Assembly (NCBI GenBank): GCA_903910495.1
Contig: CAIVZW010000123.1
Location: 1-15,015, forward strand
DNA: 15,015 nucleotides
Reading direction: 5' to 3'
Source of the DNA: an uncultured beta proteobacterium
GTDB lineage: Bacteria; Pseudomonadota; Gammaproteobacteria; Burkholderiales; Rhodocyclaceae
Position numbers and translations under genes: made by a program. Below the pieces are notes generated by a model. That model had not been told where the DNA came from. It made no database searches and saw only the letters and a list, made by a program, of their open reading frames with translations. Shown here one piece after another: positions 14,183 to 15,015 of the stretch. The stretch's first letter is position 1. Each line of letters opens with the position of its first letter.

Positions 14183-15015
14183 CTAGGCCTCCAGAATCAA
14201 GCTGGTTTTTGGGGTACAGACGCAGAGCAGGCAGGTGCCCGGCTCCGGATCGAAATCCGGCGGTTGTCGATAGCTCACTTCGCCGGACAAGATCGTTGTC
14301 TGGCAGCTGCCACAGCTGCCAGCCCTGCACCCTGAATGGATGGCAATGGCATTGGCCTCGGCGAACTCAAGCAGGCTCTCGGTGGTGGACGACCACTGCA
14401 ACTGTTTGCTCGATTGAGCGAAATTCACCATGATATCGGCGCTTGTCTTTTCGATGGGCAGGGTGGCAACAGGTGCCTGTTTGCGCTTGATCGAGGCCGG
14501 ACCGAAAGCCTCGAAGTGGATGTATGTATCCGGCACCCCCCAATCCTCAAGGGCTGGCACCAGACTTTCCATCATCGGGGTGGGGCCGCAAATGTAGAAA
14601 TGATAGGGCCTGAGCGATAATTGCATGCGTAACAGGCTGACCGAGATACGCCCTTGGTGCTGATAATCGCGCCCGATTACATCCTCCGGTCGCGGATTGC
14701 TGAAGCACAGGTGCAGATGAAAGTTCGGATGGGCCGCCGCCAGGGCATCAAGGTGCTGTTTCTGCATCAGATCGCCGCCATGGCGAACACCGTAGAACAG
14801 CCAGATTTCACGTCCCTTTTGTTGCGCAAGGCTCCAGTTCAACATGCTCAGCATCGGGGTAATGCCGATGCCACTGCCGATCAGCACCACCGGTGCATCG
14901 CTGCGGTCGATATGGAAATGTCCTGCCGGTGCGCGGACATGCAGGTGGCTCCCGACTTGGATCTGATCGTGGAAGAAGTTGGACGAACGCCCCGGCGGAA
15001 GAGCGCTGCCCACCG
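14183..15015 (-). CDS. NAD(P)H-flavin-[2Fe-2S] oxidoreductase, partial at the right edge
   Basis: This is a ferredoxin-NADP reductase-like enzyme with a C-terminal plant-type ferredoxin domain, as in oxygenase reductases and Hcr-type proteins. The visible 277 codons begin within the flavin domain (SSNFFHDQIQVGSHLHVRAPAG), so the RxYS FAD-binding motif and true start lie beyond the window; the GTG at the edge is probably not the start. The NAD(P)H domain shows LIGSGIGITPM (44-54), LFYGVR (72-77) and YICGPTPMM (140-148), counting from the edge. The ferredoxin domain shows C229, C234 and C237 (C-x4-C-x2-C), with the fourth ligand in CLLCVC (261-266), most likely C264. It has no membrane segment and should be cytoplasmic. 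It is the first visible gene of the module and abuts the cytochrome b gene exactly. Confidence 0.9.
   Translation of the reverse strand, partial: VGSALPPGRSSNFFHDQIQVGSHLHVRAPAGHFHIDRSDAPVVLIGSGIGITPMLSMLNWSLAQQKGREIWLFYGVRHGGDLMQKQHLDALAAAHPNFHLHLCFSNPRPEDVIGRDYQHQGRISVSLLRMQLSLRPYHFYICGPTPMMESLVPALEDWGVPDTYIHFEAFGPASIKRKQAPVATLPIEKTSADIMVNFAQSSKQLQWSSTTESLLEFAEANAIAIHSGCRAGSCGSCQTTILSGEVSYRQPPDFDPEPGTCLLCVCTPKTSLILEA

Overview
The window looks like chromosomal DNA of a betaproteobacterium, most plausibly a Rhodocyclales relative. This is inferred from moderately high GC, the protein styles and the linkage of cysS to cyclophilin and lpxH genes; no search was run. It is gene-dense: no gene-free stretch exceeds about 250 bases, and I see no tRNA, rRNA, CRISPR array, insertion sequence or phage gene.

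Left part (1-5802): the 3' end of threonine synthase (thrC) runs rightward into a strong hairpin terminator. Facing it is a leftward run: TPR lipo/periplasmic-type protein, L,D-transpeptidase, periplasmic cyclophilin, cytoplasmic cyclophilin, lpxH and nadC, followed by a 45-residue membrane protein with its own probable -10 box. The first three genes are joined by two TGATG stop/start overlaps, so they look translationally coupled. Most of the run serves the envelope (peptidoglycan cross-linking, periplasmic folding, lipid A synthesis). The TPR protein and the transpeptidase share a related C-terminal domain.

Middle part (5924-10790): cysS is followed after 2 bases by a Crp/Fnr-type regulator with an unusual cysteine pattern. 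Then come a YajO-like aldo/keto reductase on the minus strand, a membrane-bound diguanylate cyclase with an intact GGDEF motif and inhibitory site, and a flavodoxin-type protoporphyrinogen oxidase (hemG) with visibly lower GC than its neighbours.

Right part (10820-15015), all leftward: a three-gene electron-transfer module enters from the right edge. It comprises an NAD(P)H/flavin/2Fe-2S reductase (partial), a small membrane cytochrome b with two H-x13-H helices, and a membrane-anchored octaheme cytochrome c. The genes abut or overlap, so they form one operon. Together they could carry electrons between cytoplasmic NAD(P)H and the periplasm. Downstream lies a second pair: a TerB-like/DUF697 fusion protein and a cation diffusion facilitator, with a 6-bp dyad ahead of the first gene. 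The electron-transfer module is the best candidate for an undescribed system here.
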